A DNA stretch of 64,000 nt from Nocardia sp. XZ_19_385 (GTDB lineage Bacteria > Actinomycetota > Actinomycetes > Mycobacteriales > Mycobacteriaceae), in assembly GCF_015355755.1 (NCBI RefSeq), contig NZ_JACVEE010000005.1, positions 186,001 through 250,000 of the forward strand, given 5' to 3'. The translations under genes were made by a program, and so were the position numbers. Numbering within the stretch: the stretch's first letter is position 1; each line of letters begins with the position of its first letter. The notes beneath the pieces are model-generated. The model was not told the DNA's origin. It worked only from the letters and a program-made list of their open reading frames with translations, and ran no database searches. Shown here piece by piece: positions 20,474 to 29,317 of this stretch.

Positions 20474-21445
20474 ATGAACAAGCTCGCCGATGCAGACCTG
20501 AGCCTGGACCCGGCCGATACCACTGAAATCGACTATGTCGCGCGCACTTTGTGTTCCGATCCGCATGCCCGAGTGGACGATCCGGAGTGGATCGAACGCG
20601 CCCGCGACGGCTGGGAGGCGCTGCCACTACCCCTGCGCCGCAGCGTACGCCGGTTTCGGAGGCACTCCGGGCAGCGTGGAGCACTGGTTATCCACGGTTT
20701 GCCCGTGGCAGCGCAGGAGCTTCCCGCCACGCCTTCGGTCCCCGACTCGGTGCAGCGGGTGGCGACCGTTCCGGCGGCGGTACTCACCATGGTGGCCTGC
20801 GGAATCGGCGACCCCGCCGCCTATCTGGCCGAGAAGTCCGGCGCACTGGTCCAGGATGTCGTTCCGATCCGCGGCAAGGAGACCTTCTCCGGCAACGCGG
20901 GCTCGGTGCTGCTGACCTTCCACAACGAGAACGCATTTCACCTGCACGAACCCGACTACGTAGTACTGCTGTGCCTGCGGGCCGACCACGACCGGGTCGC
21001 TGGACTGCGCACCGCCTGCCTTCGTGAAGTGCTGCCGCTGCTGAGCGCGGCGAGCCGGAAAGCACTGTCCGAACCTGAATTCGTCACCGCGCCACCGCCT
21101 TCCTTCCCTGCGGACAATGGCGCACGCGACCCGAAGCCACTGCTGTCGGGGGAGCCGGACGACCCGGACATCCGAATGGCCACTATCGCGACCACACCGC
21201 TGACGCCCCGCGCCCGCGCTGCCCTGGCCGAATTCGGGGCGGCCTGCGACACCGCGGCACACACGACCAGGCTCGCCCCTGGCGACCTCGTCATCGTGGA
21301 CAATCGGGTAACAGTGCACGGCCGCACCGCTTTTCGCCCGCGCTATGACGGCGCCGACCGCTGGGTGCAACGCACCTTCGCCATTGCCGATCTGCGCCGC
21401 TCGCGCGATCACCGCCCGGACGACGGGTACGTCATCACCCGCTGA
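20474..21445 (+). CDS. Fe(II)/2-oxoglutarate oxygenase, clavaminate-synthase-like
   Basis: 323 residues. Iron ligands: H150 and E152 in FHNENAFH (the HxE variant of the facial triad typical of clavaminate synthase, AsnO and VioC-type amino-acid oxygenases) and distal H282 in TVHGRTAFRPRYDGADRW, where the Arg in RTF or PRY binds 2-oxoglutarate. These enzymes hydroxylate or desaturate amino acids or beta-lactam precursors. Good ribosome site GGGAGGACC before ATG 20474. Overlaps the convergent membrane-protein gene by 11 bp. Confidence 0.9.
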   Translation: MNKLADADLSLDPADTTEIDYVARTLCSDPHARVDDPEWIERARDGWEALPLPLRRSVRRFRRHSGQRGALVIHGLPVAAQELPATPSVPDSVQRVATVPAAVLTMVACGIGDPAAYLAEKSGALVQDVVPIRGKETFSGNAGSVLLTFHNENAFHLHEPDYVVLLCLRADHDRVAGLRTACLREVLPLLSAASRKALSEPEFVTAPPPSFPADNGARDPKPLLSGEPDDPDIRMATIATTPLTPRARAALAEFGAACDTAAHTTRLAPGDLVIVDNRVTVHGRTAFRPRYDGADRWVQRTFAIADLRRSRDHRPDDGYVITR

Positions 21446-23171
21446 CCACCGTCGCGCCGGGATGGACATGCACCGGCACATCGTCCTCCCACGGCTGGCG
21501 GGTGACCATGTCCGCGACCCGGACCTCGCCGCGCTCGAACTCGCCGGTGGCGGCGTCTATCAGTCGATACTGTTGCGTCCCACGGTGAATGGGCTGGGCG
21601 TCCAGCAGGACGACGCGTACCTCCCCCGGCTCGAAGTGGCAGCGGCGCTGGATCGCGGCGATGAGTTGTTCGTTGTGCATGTGGCCGTCGCCGAAGTTCC
21701 AGCCGACGGCGGTGCTGCAGATGCGTTCGCCGTCGGTGATGATGTAGTCGCTTTCGCGGCCGTCGGCCATGGCGCGGTGCACGAGGGTGAACAGGGCACG
21801 GCCGTGGGTGTTCATGGCGCGGAAGGCGTAGCCCATGAACAGGGGGATCTCCATGCGGTCCTTGCCGTAGACGCGTTCGAGCTGGGCCTGCGGCATGCTG
21901 GCGATCGCGACCAGACCCTGCTCGATCTTCGCGGCGGCGGCGGGCTTGACGCACCACATGGTGGTATCCCAGTTGCCGGCGTAGTAGCGCATGCCGGGGA
22001 GGAACGAGATCTGGCGCGGGAACATGTTTCCCGCGATCACGATGCCCGCGATCACCACGAAAAGCAGCGCCACCGGCAGCGGATACTGCAGGTCGCCCAG
22101 GCCCAGATCGGCATGTGCGACAAACAAACTCAGCACACCGAAGATCATGAAGACGTTCCACTCCAGCGGCACGCCCATCGGGATGGCGGTCAGGATCACC
22201 AGGTGGAACAGCACCAGCACGGCGGCCGCGATCGTCGTCGGCCAGCCACCGGGGCTGAATAACAGCACCAGCGGCGCGAGCATTTCGACCGCGGTGCCAC
22301 TGTGCGCGACCACGCGGGCCCAGCGACCCGGCCGCAGATCATCGGGGAACTTCTCGAAGAACTTGCGTTTCAACGGCTTCCAGCGCACCACCGGGCTGTT
22401 CGACATCATCGTCGACACCACGAACGGGAAGTGCTTGTTCAGCTTCGAGGTCGCCGCCCCCATCCAGATCACCACGAAAACCAGCTTCGCGGCGACGATC
22501 ACGTCCGCGCCGAACAGGAACGCGACCGTCATCGTGGCGTACACCTCGCCGCGCGCCGCGAGGAAGATCACCTTGTCCCGCAATCCGAGCACCGCGAGCA
22601 GCGCGAGGATCACCACGACGGGACCCATCGGCAGCAGCCCGACGGTCGTATCCAACTCCGGTACCGCACCGGTGCCGTCGAGGAACAGCGTCACCGTGGT
22701 CGCTATCAAGAGCGCCGCGTACAGCGCCACGTCGACCAGCGTGCGCGCGTCGCCCTTGGTCAGCGGCACCCGCCCGGGCCACGGTGGCAGCCGAATCGTG
22801 CCGGGCCGCAACCAATACAGGATCGATCCCATCGGCGGAAAGAATCGGTTGTTCAACGGCCCGAACCCGCACCCGAGCCCGATCACCTCGAACAACAGCG
22901 TGTACAGCACGATCTTCTGGAAGACGATCGGCTCCGACCACCAGTCCCCGACATCGGTGAACCCGTCGATCCCCTTGGTGGAGAGCGCGATCAGCCAGGC
23001 GCCGAGCACATAGAGCAGGATCTTGACGACATAGAACAGGTGTAGCGCCACCGGCGTCCCGAACCCGACCTCGGCCCAGTGCCGCGCCATCGGCCGAATC
23101 CGTTGCCCGCGCGTACCTTTGCGCCACTCCACCATGTCGACCACCGGCAGGTCCGGCCGCAGAAACCCCAT
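21435..23171 (-). CDS. DUF3556-like multi-pass membrane protein
   Basis: 578 residues: an N-terminal cytoplasmic segment (MGFLRPDLPVVDMVEWRKG), about nine hydrophobic helices up to residue ~400, and a soluble C-terminal ~160 residues (IPLFMGYAFRAMNTHGRALF, VGWNFGDGHMHNEQLIAAIQ). I recall this architecture from mycobacterial/nocardial proteins annotated DUF3556, function unknown; the membrane part resembles HTTM/vitamin-K-carboxylase-like helices. Start at ATG 23171 with GGAGCG upstream. The open frame continues to 24599 but that part is antisense to the TerD gene. Confidence 0.8.
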   Translation of the reverse strand: MGFLRPDLPVVDMVEWRKGTRGQRIRPMARHWAEVGFGTPVALHLFYVVKILLYVLGAWLIALSTKGIDGFTDVGDWWSEPIVFQKIVLYTLLFEVIGLGCGFGPLNNRFFPPMGSILYWLRPGTIRLPPWPGRVPLTKGDARTLVDVALYAALLIATTVTLFLDGTGAVPELDTTVGLLPMGPVVVILALLAVLGLRDKVIFLAARGEVYATMTVAFLFGADVIVAAKLVFVVIWMGAATSKLNKHFPFVVSTMMSNSPVVRWKPLKRKFFEKFPDDLRPGRWARVVAHSGTAVEMLAPLVLLFSPGGWPTTIAAAVLVLFHLVILTAIPMGVPLEWNVFMIFGVLSLFVAHADLGLGDLQYPLPVALLFVVIAGIVIAGNMFPRQISFLPGMRYYAGNWDTTMWCVKPAAAAKIEQGLVAIASMPQAQLERVYGKDRMEIPLFMGYAFRAMNTHGRALFTLVHRAMADGRESDYIITDGERICSTAVGWNFGDGHMHNEQLIAAIQRRCHFEPGEVRVVLLDAQPIHRGTQQYRLIDAATGEFERGEVRVADMVTRQPWEDDVPVHVHPGATVVSG

Positions 23172-23327
23172 CGAGCACGCTCCGATCCGAAATCCCGGGC
23201 ACACCGGTCCCGAGTTTTCGACACCGTGGCAGCGGCGTCGAACGCTGTCAACGACGAGTCCTGCACGGTGGGACCGGATCTTGCGTCGGCGATAGCGGCT
23301 GCGGTGCCGCTGGCTTAGGCTGCGGTC

Positions 23328-24566
23328 GTGCTGATCAAAGGGCAGAACGGGGCGCTGGCGACGGCCCGGGTGGTGGTCTCGTTCCACTCGGCCGCTGCCG
23401 CCGACCTCTCGGCGCTGTTGGTGACAGCGGCGGGCAAGGTTCGATCCGACGCGGACTTCGTGTTCTTCAACCAGCCGACTGCACCCGGTGTCGAACTGCG
23501 CACGGGAACCCCTGCCGTGCTCGTGGTTTCGCTTGACGAGGTTCCCGCCGAGATCGCCCAGCTCCGTGCGGTGCTCACGCTGGCGGACGCGGATGCCACC
23601 TTCGGGCAGTTCGGAGCGCCGGTTGTCGCGGTCGGTGATGACGCGGGAAATGTGTTGTATGAGTACCGGATCGAAGGCCTCGGTACCGAGTCGGTCGTGA
23701 TCGCCCTCGAGCTCTACCGCCGCGATGCCGACTGGAAGGTGCGGGCCGTCGGCCAAGGATATGCGGGCGGATTCGCCGACCTCGTCACCGATCACGGCGT
23801 CAGCGTCGACGACGAAGCGCCACCACCGGTATTCGAGATCCGCACGGTCCCAGACGAATCCAGACTGTCCCTGAAGAAGCGTGAGCGTCTCGACATGCGC
23901 AAGCGCGTAGTCGCCGAAGTGCTGCACACGCGCGACGTCCTGGGTGTGCGGGCACGCGTGATCCTGGTGATCGACAAGACCAGCAGCATCTCCAAGCAGT
24001 ACCGGAACAAGGTGCTGCACCGGGTCGTCGACCGAATGATCCCGATCGCAACGCAACTCGATGACGACGGCAGCCTGGAGGCCTACCTCTATGCCCGCGA
24101 CTACGCGAAACTTCCCGACATCTCGGTGGCCGACAGCGATCGCTGGGCCGACACCTATCTGCACCTGACCGGCAAACACGAGGGCATCGACTACGACCGC
24201 CTCGGCATGCGCAACGACGAACTGCCGATCATGGGCTCGGTGATGAATACCTTCTACCCGGGCGACGGACCGGCTCTGGTGCTGTTCTTCACCGATGGCG
24301 GCTTCGCGCAGAAACGTGAGATCGCGGAGCTGATGCGGAAAGCCTCGCGACTCCCGGCGTTCTGGCAGTTCGTCGGCTTGGGCAAAGCCAACTACGGCGT
24401 GCTGCGCAATCTCGACGAGATGGACGGCCGCGCCGTCGACAACGCGGGTTTCTTCACCGCCGAAGATATCGACCGGATGGACGACGCCGAGCTGTATCAG
24501 CGGCTGCTCGGTGAGTTCGCCGACTGGTTGCACGCTGCCCGCGCGGCAGGCATCGTCGCCAGCTGA
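23328..24566 (+). CDS. TerD-domain plus von Willebrand A domain protein (TerF-like)
   Basis: 412 residues from a GTG. Residues 1-155 are a TerD-type beta-sandwich (VLIKGQNG start, calcium-site-like GD-D in VAVGDDAGNVLYEYRIEGL, then ALELYRRDADWKVRAVGQGY). Residues 205-405 are a vWA domain; the MIDAS starts DKTSS at 216, i.e. DxTxS instead of the usual DxSxS, and FTDGG supplies the later Asp. Such proteins belong to the tellurite/stress-resistance Ter group and act in the cytoplasm, but here there are no other ter genes nearby. Confidence 0.87.
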   Translation: MLIKGQNGALATARVVVSFHSAAAADLSALLVTAAGKVRSDADFVFFNQPTAPGVELRTGTPAVLVVSLDEVPAEIAQLRAVLTLADADATFGQFGAPVVAVGDDAGNVLYEYRIEGLGTESVVIALELYRRDADWKVRAVGQGYAGGFADLVTDHGVSVDDEAPPPVFEIRTVPDESRLSLKKRERLDMRKRVVAEVLHTRDVLGVRARVILVIDKTSSISKQYRNKVLHRVVDRMIPIATQLDDDGSLEAYLYARDYAKLPDISVADSDRWADTYLHLTGKHEGIDYDRLGMRNDELPIMGSVMNTFYPGDGPALVLFFTDGGFAQKREIAELMRKASRLPAFWQFVGLGKANYGVLRNLDEMDGRAVDNAGFFTAEDIDRMDDAELYQRLLGEFADWLHAARAAGIVAS

Positions 24567-24608
24567 CATCCGGTTGCCCCGTCCTGGCGCATACGCCACG
24601 ATGCATCG

Positions 24609-24866
24609 ATGCGATCAATCAAACTCGCCGTCACCGCCCTCGCCCTCGCCGCCGCCACGCTGACAGTCCCCGCCGCCGCGCAGGCCGCGGAACCCGAAGA
24701 GAACATCACCCTGGACATCAGCCTGCTGGGCTGCTCGCTCAGCGCGGGACTCGGTGGTGAGTTGCTGACGGCCTTCGGGACCGGGTCCACCAGCGGATCC
24801 AGCGGAAAGATTTCTTCCGGCTTGGCGACCCGGTTGCGCTTGGCCGGTTGCCTGCCCTGGGTCTGA
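24609..24866 (+). CDS. Small secreted protein
   Basis: 85 residues with a clear Sec signal (MRSIKLAVTALALAAATL, cleavage after AQA near residue 26). The ~59-residue mature part has two Cys (LLGCSLS, LAGCLPW) and a Gly/Ser-rich middle. No family recognised. No good Shine-Dalgarno before the ATG. Lone gene ahead of the metal-transport operon. Confidence 0.6.
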   Translation: MRSIKLAVTALALAAATLTVPAAAQAAEPEENITLDISLLGCSLSAGLGGELLTAFGTGSTSGSSGKISSGLATRLRLAGCLPWV

Positions 24867-24885
24867 TCCGTCGCCGTTACGGTGC

Positions 24886-24925
24886 GGTTTCACGGGATGC
24901 CGAGCAGGTGGGGACTCGTGAAACC
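24886..24925 (+). terminator. Possible weak terminator hairpin
   Basis: GGTTTCACG (24886-24894) can pair with CGTGAAACC (24917-24925) around a 22-nt loop, 20 bp after the small secreted-protein gene and before the metal operator. There is no T-run, so the call is tentative. Confidence 0.35.
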
Positions 24926-24972
24926 GGGGCCGGGGGCCGTTCGGGGCGGTCTGTTCGTAACCCCGGGACTTG

Positions 24973-24994
24973 TAAGTTAGGTTAACCGAACTTA
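24973..24994. promoter_or_regulatory. DtxR/MntR-type operator upstream of metal ABC operon
   Basis: Left arm TAAGTTAGGTT (24973-24983) and right arm AACCGAACTTA (24984-24994) form a 22-bp palindrome with a single symmetric mismatch pair. Its TTAGGTTAACC core resembles DtxR/IdeR/MntR boxes. It ends 12 bp before the ATG of the substrate-binding protein, so a bound metallo-repressor would block the promoter. Given the Mn-type binding protein, MntR is the likelier regulator. Confidence 0.75.
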
Positions 24995-25006
24995 TCATTC
25001 AGGCGT

Positions 25007-25939
25007 ATGAAGGTTTGGTTCCACCGTTTGCGGCGTGTCAGCTTGCGTGCGCTCGTCTTGACCATCGCCGCGTGCGCGACGCTCACCGCCTGCGGCAGCA
25101 GCACCGCACGCGACGGGAAACCGATGGTGCTGACCACGTTCACCGTGCTGGCCGACATCGCCCGCAACGTCGCCGGGGAGCACCTCACGGTGGAGTCGAT
25201 CACCAAAGTGGGCGCGGAAATCCACGGGTACGAGCCGACTCCGGGTGACATCCGCACGGCGTCCAAAGCCGACCTGATCCTCGACAACGGGCTGAATCTC
25301 GAGGCCTGGTTCGCCCAGTTCGTGGGCGATGTGAAGGTCGAGCACGTGGTGGTCAGCGACGGCATCACCCCGATCGCGATCGGGGAGGACGCCTACCGGG
25401 GCAAGCCCAATCCGCATGCCTGGATGTCGCCGCTGAACGTGCAGATCTACGTCGACAACATGGTGCGCGCGTTCGAGAAGCTCGATCCCGCGCACGCCGC
25501 GGACTTCCGGGCCAACGGCGATGCCTACAAGGCCCAGCTCCAGCAGGTACAGACGGATCTGACCAGCACGCTGTCGAAGCTGCCGCCCAACGAGCGCGCG
25601 CTGGTCACCTGCGAGGGCGCTTTCTCCTACCTGGCGCGCGACGCGGGCCTGACCGAGAAGTACATCTGGGCCGTGAACGCCGAGCAGCAGGCGACACCGC
25701 AGCAGATCGCCGCCGCCATCGAATTCGTCCGCGGCAACAAGGTGCCCGCGGTGTTCTGCGAATCCACCGTCTCCGACGCTCCGATGCAGCGGGTCGTCGA
25801 GGCCACCGGAACCCGTTTCGGCGGAACGCTGTACGTGGATTCGCTGTCCGAGGCGGATGGCCCGGTGCCCACCTATCTGGACCTGCTCCGCCACGATGCC
25901 GACACCATCAGCGCCGCACTGACGGGAAGACAGCCATGA
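25007..25939 (+). CDS. Manganese/iron-type ABC transporter substrate-binding lipoprotein
   Basis: 310 residues with a lipoprotein signal (LTAC, lipidated Cys29). Cluster A-I metal ligands are visible: H73 (AEIHGYEP), H137 (PNPHAWM), E203 (TCEGAFSYLA) and D278 (YVDSLS). The His-His-Glu-Asp set marks Mn/Fe binders such as PsaA/SitA, whereas zinc binders have a third His, and there is no His-rich loop. First gene of a three-gene operon behind a DtxR/MntR-like palindrome; stop overlaps the ATPase start. Confidence 0.93.
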   Translation: MKVWFHRLRRVSLRALVLTIAACATLTACGSSTARDGKPMVLTTFTVLADIARNVAGEHLTVESITKVGAEIHGYEPTPGDIRTASKADLILDNGLNLEAWFAQFVGDVKVEHVVVSDGITPIAIGEDAYRGKPNPHAWMSPLNVQIYVDNMVRAFEKLDPAHAADFRANGDAYKAQLQQVQTDLTSTLSKLPPNERALVTCEGAFSYLARDAGLTEKYIWAVNAEQQATPQQIAAAIEFVRGNKVPAVFCESTVSDAPMQRVVEATGTRFGGTLYVDSLSEADGPVPTYLDLLRHDADTISAALTGRQP

Positions 25940-26691
25940 CCCTTGCGATCGAAGTCGACGCCGTCACCGTGCATTACGGCGAGGTGCTCGCGCTGGAAGA
26001 TGTTTCGATCACGGTGCGGCACGGCCGGATCTGCGGTCTGGTCGGCATGAACGGTTCCGGCAAGTCCACGCTGTTCAAAACCATTATGGGAATGGCGGAT
26101 CCGGATCGCGGCACGGTCCGGATCGACGGCGGCTCGCATACCGCGGCCCGGCGGGCGGGCAAGCTCGGCTATGTCCCGCAGAGCGAGGACGTCGACTGGA
26201 GTTTCCCGCTGTCGGTGCACGATGTGGTCATGACCGGGCGCTACGGGCACATGGGTTTCACCCGCCGGCCCCGCCGCGCCGACCGCGAAGCCGTCGCCCA
26301 CGCGTTGGAACGCGTCGAACTGACGGACTTGGCGCACCGGCAGATCGGGCAGCTCTCGGGCGGTCAGCGCAAACGCGCGTTCGTCGCCCGCGGTCTGGCC
26401 CAGGGCGCCACGATCCTGCTGCTCGACGAACCCTTCGCCGGCGTCGACAAGCGTTCCGAGGCCACCATCACGGGCGTGCTGCGCGAACTCGCCGCCGCCG
26501 GCGCGGCCGTCCTGATCTCCACCCATGATCTGCATTCCTTGCCGAATCTCGCCGACGACGCGATCCTGCTGATGCGCAGCGTGCTCGCGCACGGCGATCC
26601 GCGCGAGGTGCTGCAGCCGGAAAACCTGGCGAGCGCCTTCGGGATCGATGTCCTGGACCGCGGCGCCGACGACCTCCCGAAGGCCGGATAA
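25936..26691 (+). CDS. Metal ABC transporter ATP-binding protein
   Basis: 251 residues with Walker A GMNGSGKST, signature LSGGQRKRAFVARGLAQ, Walker B ILLLDEPFAGVD and the H-loop ISTHDLHS. ATPase of the Mn-type importer; ATGA overlap with the preceding lipoprotein gene and 3 bp from the permease. Confidence 0.95.
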   Translation: MTLAIEVDAVTVHYGEVLALEDVSITVRHGRICGLVGMNGSGKSTLFKTIMGMADPDRGTVRIDGGSHTAARRAGKLGYVPQSEDVDWSFPLSVHDVVMTGRYGHMGFTRRPRRADREAVAHALERVELTDLAHRQIGQLSGGQRKRAFVARGLAQGATILLLDEPFAGVDKRSEATITGVLRELAAAGAAVLISTHDLHSLPNLADDAILLMRSVLAHGDPREVLQPENLASAFGIDVLDRGADDLPKAG

Positions 26692-26694
26692 CCC

Positions 26695-27570
26695 ATGACC
26701 CCTGCCGAATTCCTGATCGAGCCGCTCGGCTACGAATTCATGACCCGGGCGCTGATCACCTGCGTCATCACCGCCGTGGTGTGCGCGGTGCTGTCCTGCT
26801 GGCTGGTGCTGATCGGCTGGTCGCTGATGGGTGACGCGGTCTCGCACGCGGTGCTGCCGGGTGTCGTCCTCGCCTACATCGTGGGCGCTCCGTTCGCGGT
26901 CGGCGCGGTGATCTTCGGGTTTCTCGCCGTCGGCCTGATCGGGCTCGTGCGCAGCACCAGCCGCGTGAAAGAGGATGCCGCCATCGGGATCGTCTTCACC
27001 ACGCTGTTCTCCTTCGGCTTGGTGCTGGTGTCGGTGACGCCCAGTCAGACCGACCTGAACCACATCATCTTCGGAAACCTGCTCGGGGTCAGCCGCCCCG
27101 AACTCCTCCAGGTCGCCATCCTCGCGGTAATCGTGCTGGCCGCACTGGTGCTCAAGCGCCGCGACTTCACCCTCTACGCCTTCGACCCCACCCACGCGCA
27201 CGCCCTCGGCCTGCGCCCGCGCACCCTGGGCGCCGCGCTGCTGGCGCTGCTGGCGCTCACCTCGGTGCTCGCGCTGCAAGCCGTCGGCGTCATCCTGGTG
27301 GTGGCGATGCTGATCATCCCGGGCGCCACCGCGTACCTGCTCACCGATCGTTTCGGCCGGATGCTGCTGATCGCCCCCACGGTCTCGGCGACCTGCTCGG
27401 TGACCGGCCTCTACCTCAGCTACCACCTCGACACCGCCCCCGGCGCGATGGTGGTTCTCGTCCAGGGCGCGGCCTTCACCCTCGTCTACCTCTTCGCGCC
27501 GCGCCAAGGCGTTATCGGCAAGCGCGTCAACGCCGCTCGCCGCCGGAGCGCCCTTTCCGTCAAGGCGTGA
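26695..27570 (+). CDS. Metal ABC transporter permease (ABC-3 family)
   Basis: 291 residues with eight to nine TM helices and ABC-3 motifs (GDAVSHAVLPGVVLAYIVG, DPTHAHALGLRPRTL, QAVGVILVVAMLIIPGATAYLLT). Membrane component of the Mn-type importer and last gene of the operon. Confidence 0.95.
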   Translation: MTPAEFLIEPLGYEFMTRALITCVITAVVCAVLSCWLVLIGWSLMGDAVSHAVLPGVVLAYIVGAPFAVGAVIFGFLAVGLIGLVRSTSRVKEDAAIGIVFTTLFSFGLVLVSVTPSQTDLNHIIFGNLLGVSRPELLQVAILAVIVLAALVLKRRDFTLYAFDPTHAHALGLRPRTLGAALLALLALTSVLALQAVGVILVVAMLIIPGATAYLLTDRFGRMLLIAPTVSATCSVTGLYLSYHLDTAPGAMVVLVQGAAFTLVYLFAPRQGVIGKRVNAARRRSALSVKA

Positions 27571-27621
27571 ACCGAGTCGGCCACGCGGCCTTACCCTTGG
27601 GGGACTGGCTGGGAGGTAGTC

Positions 27622-28962
27622 GTGCGCCGCTGGTTGTTCCGGTCGACCATGCTGTTGCTCACCGCGACAGCGACTTTGGCTGCCACCGCGCTGCCCGCCG
27701 GCGCCTGCGGGGAAAGTGACGGCCACGGCCCGCACGATTCGCCGCCGCGCGTCACGGGCACGCCCGGCGCGCAGCGCAACGTCGAAGCCGTCGGTCACGT
27801 CCCGGATGCGAAAGGCGCTATCTCGCTGCAGTTCCTGCAGTACGGCGAACGCGACGTCATGGTCGTCTCCGGCGAGTTCGGGCTGAAGACCTACGACCTC
27901 ACCGCGAATCCGGTGGCGCCGAAGCTGATCGGGCAGCTCGACCTGCCCGGCCTGTGGGAAACCGAGGACACCGAGGTCGACCCGGAGCGCAAGCTGGCCT
28001 TCCTCGCCCGCGACCCGCGCGCCTTCGCGGGCCAACCGGGTACGGGCGAGTCCGGTGTCTACGTGGTGGACCTGGCCGTGCCGGAGCAACCGGCCACGCT
28101 GAGCTATGTGGCCGTGCCCGCCGGCCACACCACCACCTGCGTCAACGACTGCCAATACCTGTGGACCGGAGGCCCGGCCAAGGCGAACACCATGCCCGCC
28201 GACTGGGGCGGCCGGCCGATCTGGGTCACCGACGTCCGAAACCCCCGCGCGCCAAGGGTTTTCCCGGACCCGATCGAGCTGGCCCGCAACGACGGCAAGA
28301 CCGACTACGTGCACGACGTCCAAGTGGACGCGCACGGCGTCGCCTGGGTGTCCGGGCGCGGTGGTGTGCGCGGATACTGGACCGAGGGCACGCACAAGGA
28401 CCCGGTGAGCGGCGAACGCTATCGGGCCTGGCCGAACGACCCGATTCCCTATGCGGGCGGCGGACTCTCGGAATCGGCGGCCCCAACCCGGTTCATGCAC
28501 AACAGCTTCCGCCCGGTCGGCGATCGCACGAAAGACGGTGGCAGCGATGGGAACCTCCTCTACGCCACCGAGGAAAGCTTCCGCCCCGGCTGCGCCGACG
28601 ACGGCGCACTGGTGATCGCCTCGCTGCAAGGCTCCTACGACGGAGCCGGCTGGCGCTCCACCGTCTCGAACCCGTACCGCCTCACCACGATCGGCTCCTG
28701 GCGCGTCCACGGCCAAGAGGGCAGCGACCCGGCCTCCGACGACTGCTCCGCGCACTACTTCGACATCCAAGACAAGATCCTGGTCCAATCGTTCTACGCC
28801 CAGGGCACCAGATTCCTCGACATCACCGACCCCGCCGCCCCGCGGCAGATCGCCTACTACCGGCCCGCCGACGCCGCCGCCTGGGCCCCGTACTGGCACC
28901 GCGGCCTCGTCTACATAGCCGACAACACCCGCGGCGTCGATATCCTCGACCTCACGGTGTGA
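27622..28962 (+). CDS. Secreted LVIVD-repeat-type beta-propeller protein
   Basis: 446 residues from a GTG with GGGAGG upstream. Sec signal peptide (cleavage near residue 29, before CGESDGHG, so a lipoprotein is also conceivable). The mature part repeats blades ending in phrases such as GLKTYDLTANPVAPKLIG, GVYVVDLAVPEQPATLS, PIWVTDVRNPRAPRV, FLDITDPAAPRQIAYY and GVDILDLTV, the LVIVD pattern. Several Cys suggest disulfides. Extracellular, function unknown. Confidence 0.85.
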   Translation: MRRWLFRSTMLLLTATATLAATALPAGACGESDGHGPHDSPPRVTGTPGAQRNVEAVGHVPDAKGAISLQFLQYGERDVMVVSGEFGLKTYDLTANPVAPKLIGQLDLPGLWETEDTEVDPERKLAFLARDPRAFAGQPGTGESGVYVVDLAVPEQPATLSYVAVPAGHTTTCVNDCQYLWTGGPAKANTMPADWGGRPIWVTDVRNPRAPRVFPDPIELARNDGKTDYVHDVQVDAHGVAWVSGRGGVRGYWTEGTHKDPVSGERYRAWPNDPIPYAGGGLSESAAPTRFMHNSFRPVGDRTKDGGSDGNLLYATEESFRPGCADDGALVIASLQGSYDGAGWRSTVSNPYRLTTIGSWRVHGQEGSDPASDDCSAHYFDIQDKILVQSFYAQGTRFLDITDPAAPRQIAYYRPADAAAWAPYWHRGLVYIADNTRGVDILDLTV

Positions 28963-29005
28963 CCAAAATCGCCCCGAAACTCATTGCGCGAGATAATGTT
29001 TCGCC

Positions 29006-29263
29006 ATGCTCGACGTTACTGCCGAGGGAATCGGCGTGGACCGCAAATTACCCTGGGACTTCAGCGACCGGAACAAGGTAGCCGCCGCCGTCGCCTGGAC
29101 CCTCGGCCTGTTCGGCGTCTTCTTCCTCGCCGTCCCCCTGGCCCTCTACATGCTCACCCGCATCCCGAAATCCGAACAGAACACCCGGGACCTGGCCATC
29201 GGCGCCCTCGTCACCGGCATCGGCTTCCCCCTGGCCATCTGGCTCTTCTACCTCCCCAGCTGA
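29006..29263 (+). CDS. Small two-TM membrane protein
   Basis: 85 residues: a 25-residue soluble start (KLPWDFSDRNK), TM1 (AWTLGLFGVFFLAVPLALYM), a short polar loop KSEQNTRD, and TM2 (GALVTGIGFPLAIWLFYL). No family recognised. A -10-like GATAAT (28991-28996) ends 9 nt before the ATG and there is no Shine-Dalgarno, so the transcript may have almost no leader. Confidence 0.6.
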   Translation: MLDVTAEGIGVDRKLPWDFSDRNKVAAAVAWTLGLFGVFFLAVPLALYMLTRIPKSEQNTRDLAIGALVTGIGFPLAIWLFYLPS

Positions 29264-29317
29264 GGGCACCAGCCGCTATGTGCCACTCGGCGGGCTCGCA
29301 TCGAGGACACTGGTGAG

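Noticed and set aside
23172..24599. Upstream in-frame extension of the DUF3556-like protein
   Set aside because: The extension is antisense to the TerD-vWA gene; ATG 23171 has a ribosome site and begins the conserved sequence.
25873..28899. A 1,008-codon minus-strand open frame across the metal ABC operon and the LVIVD gene
   Set aside because: High-GC antisense artefact spanning several recognised genes; composition is Gly/Arg/Gln/His-rich with no domain.
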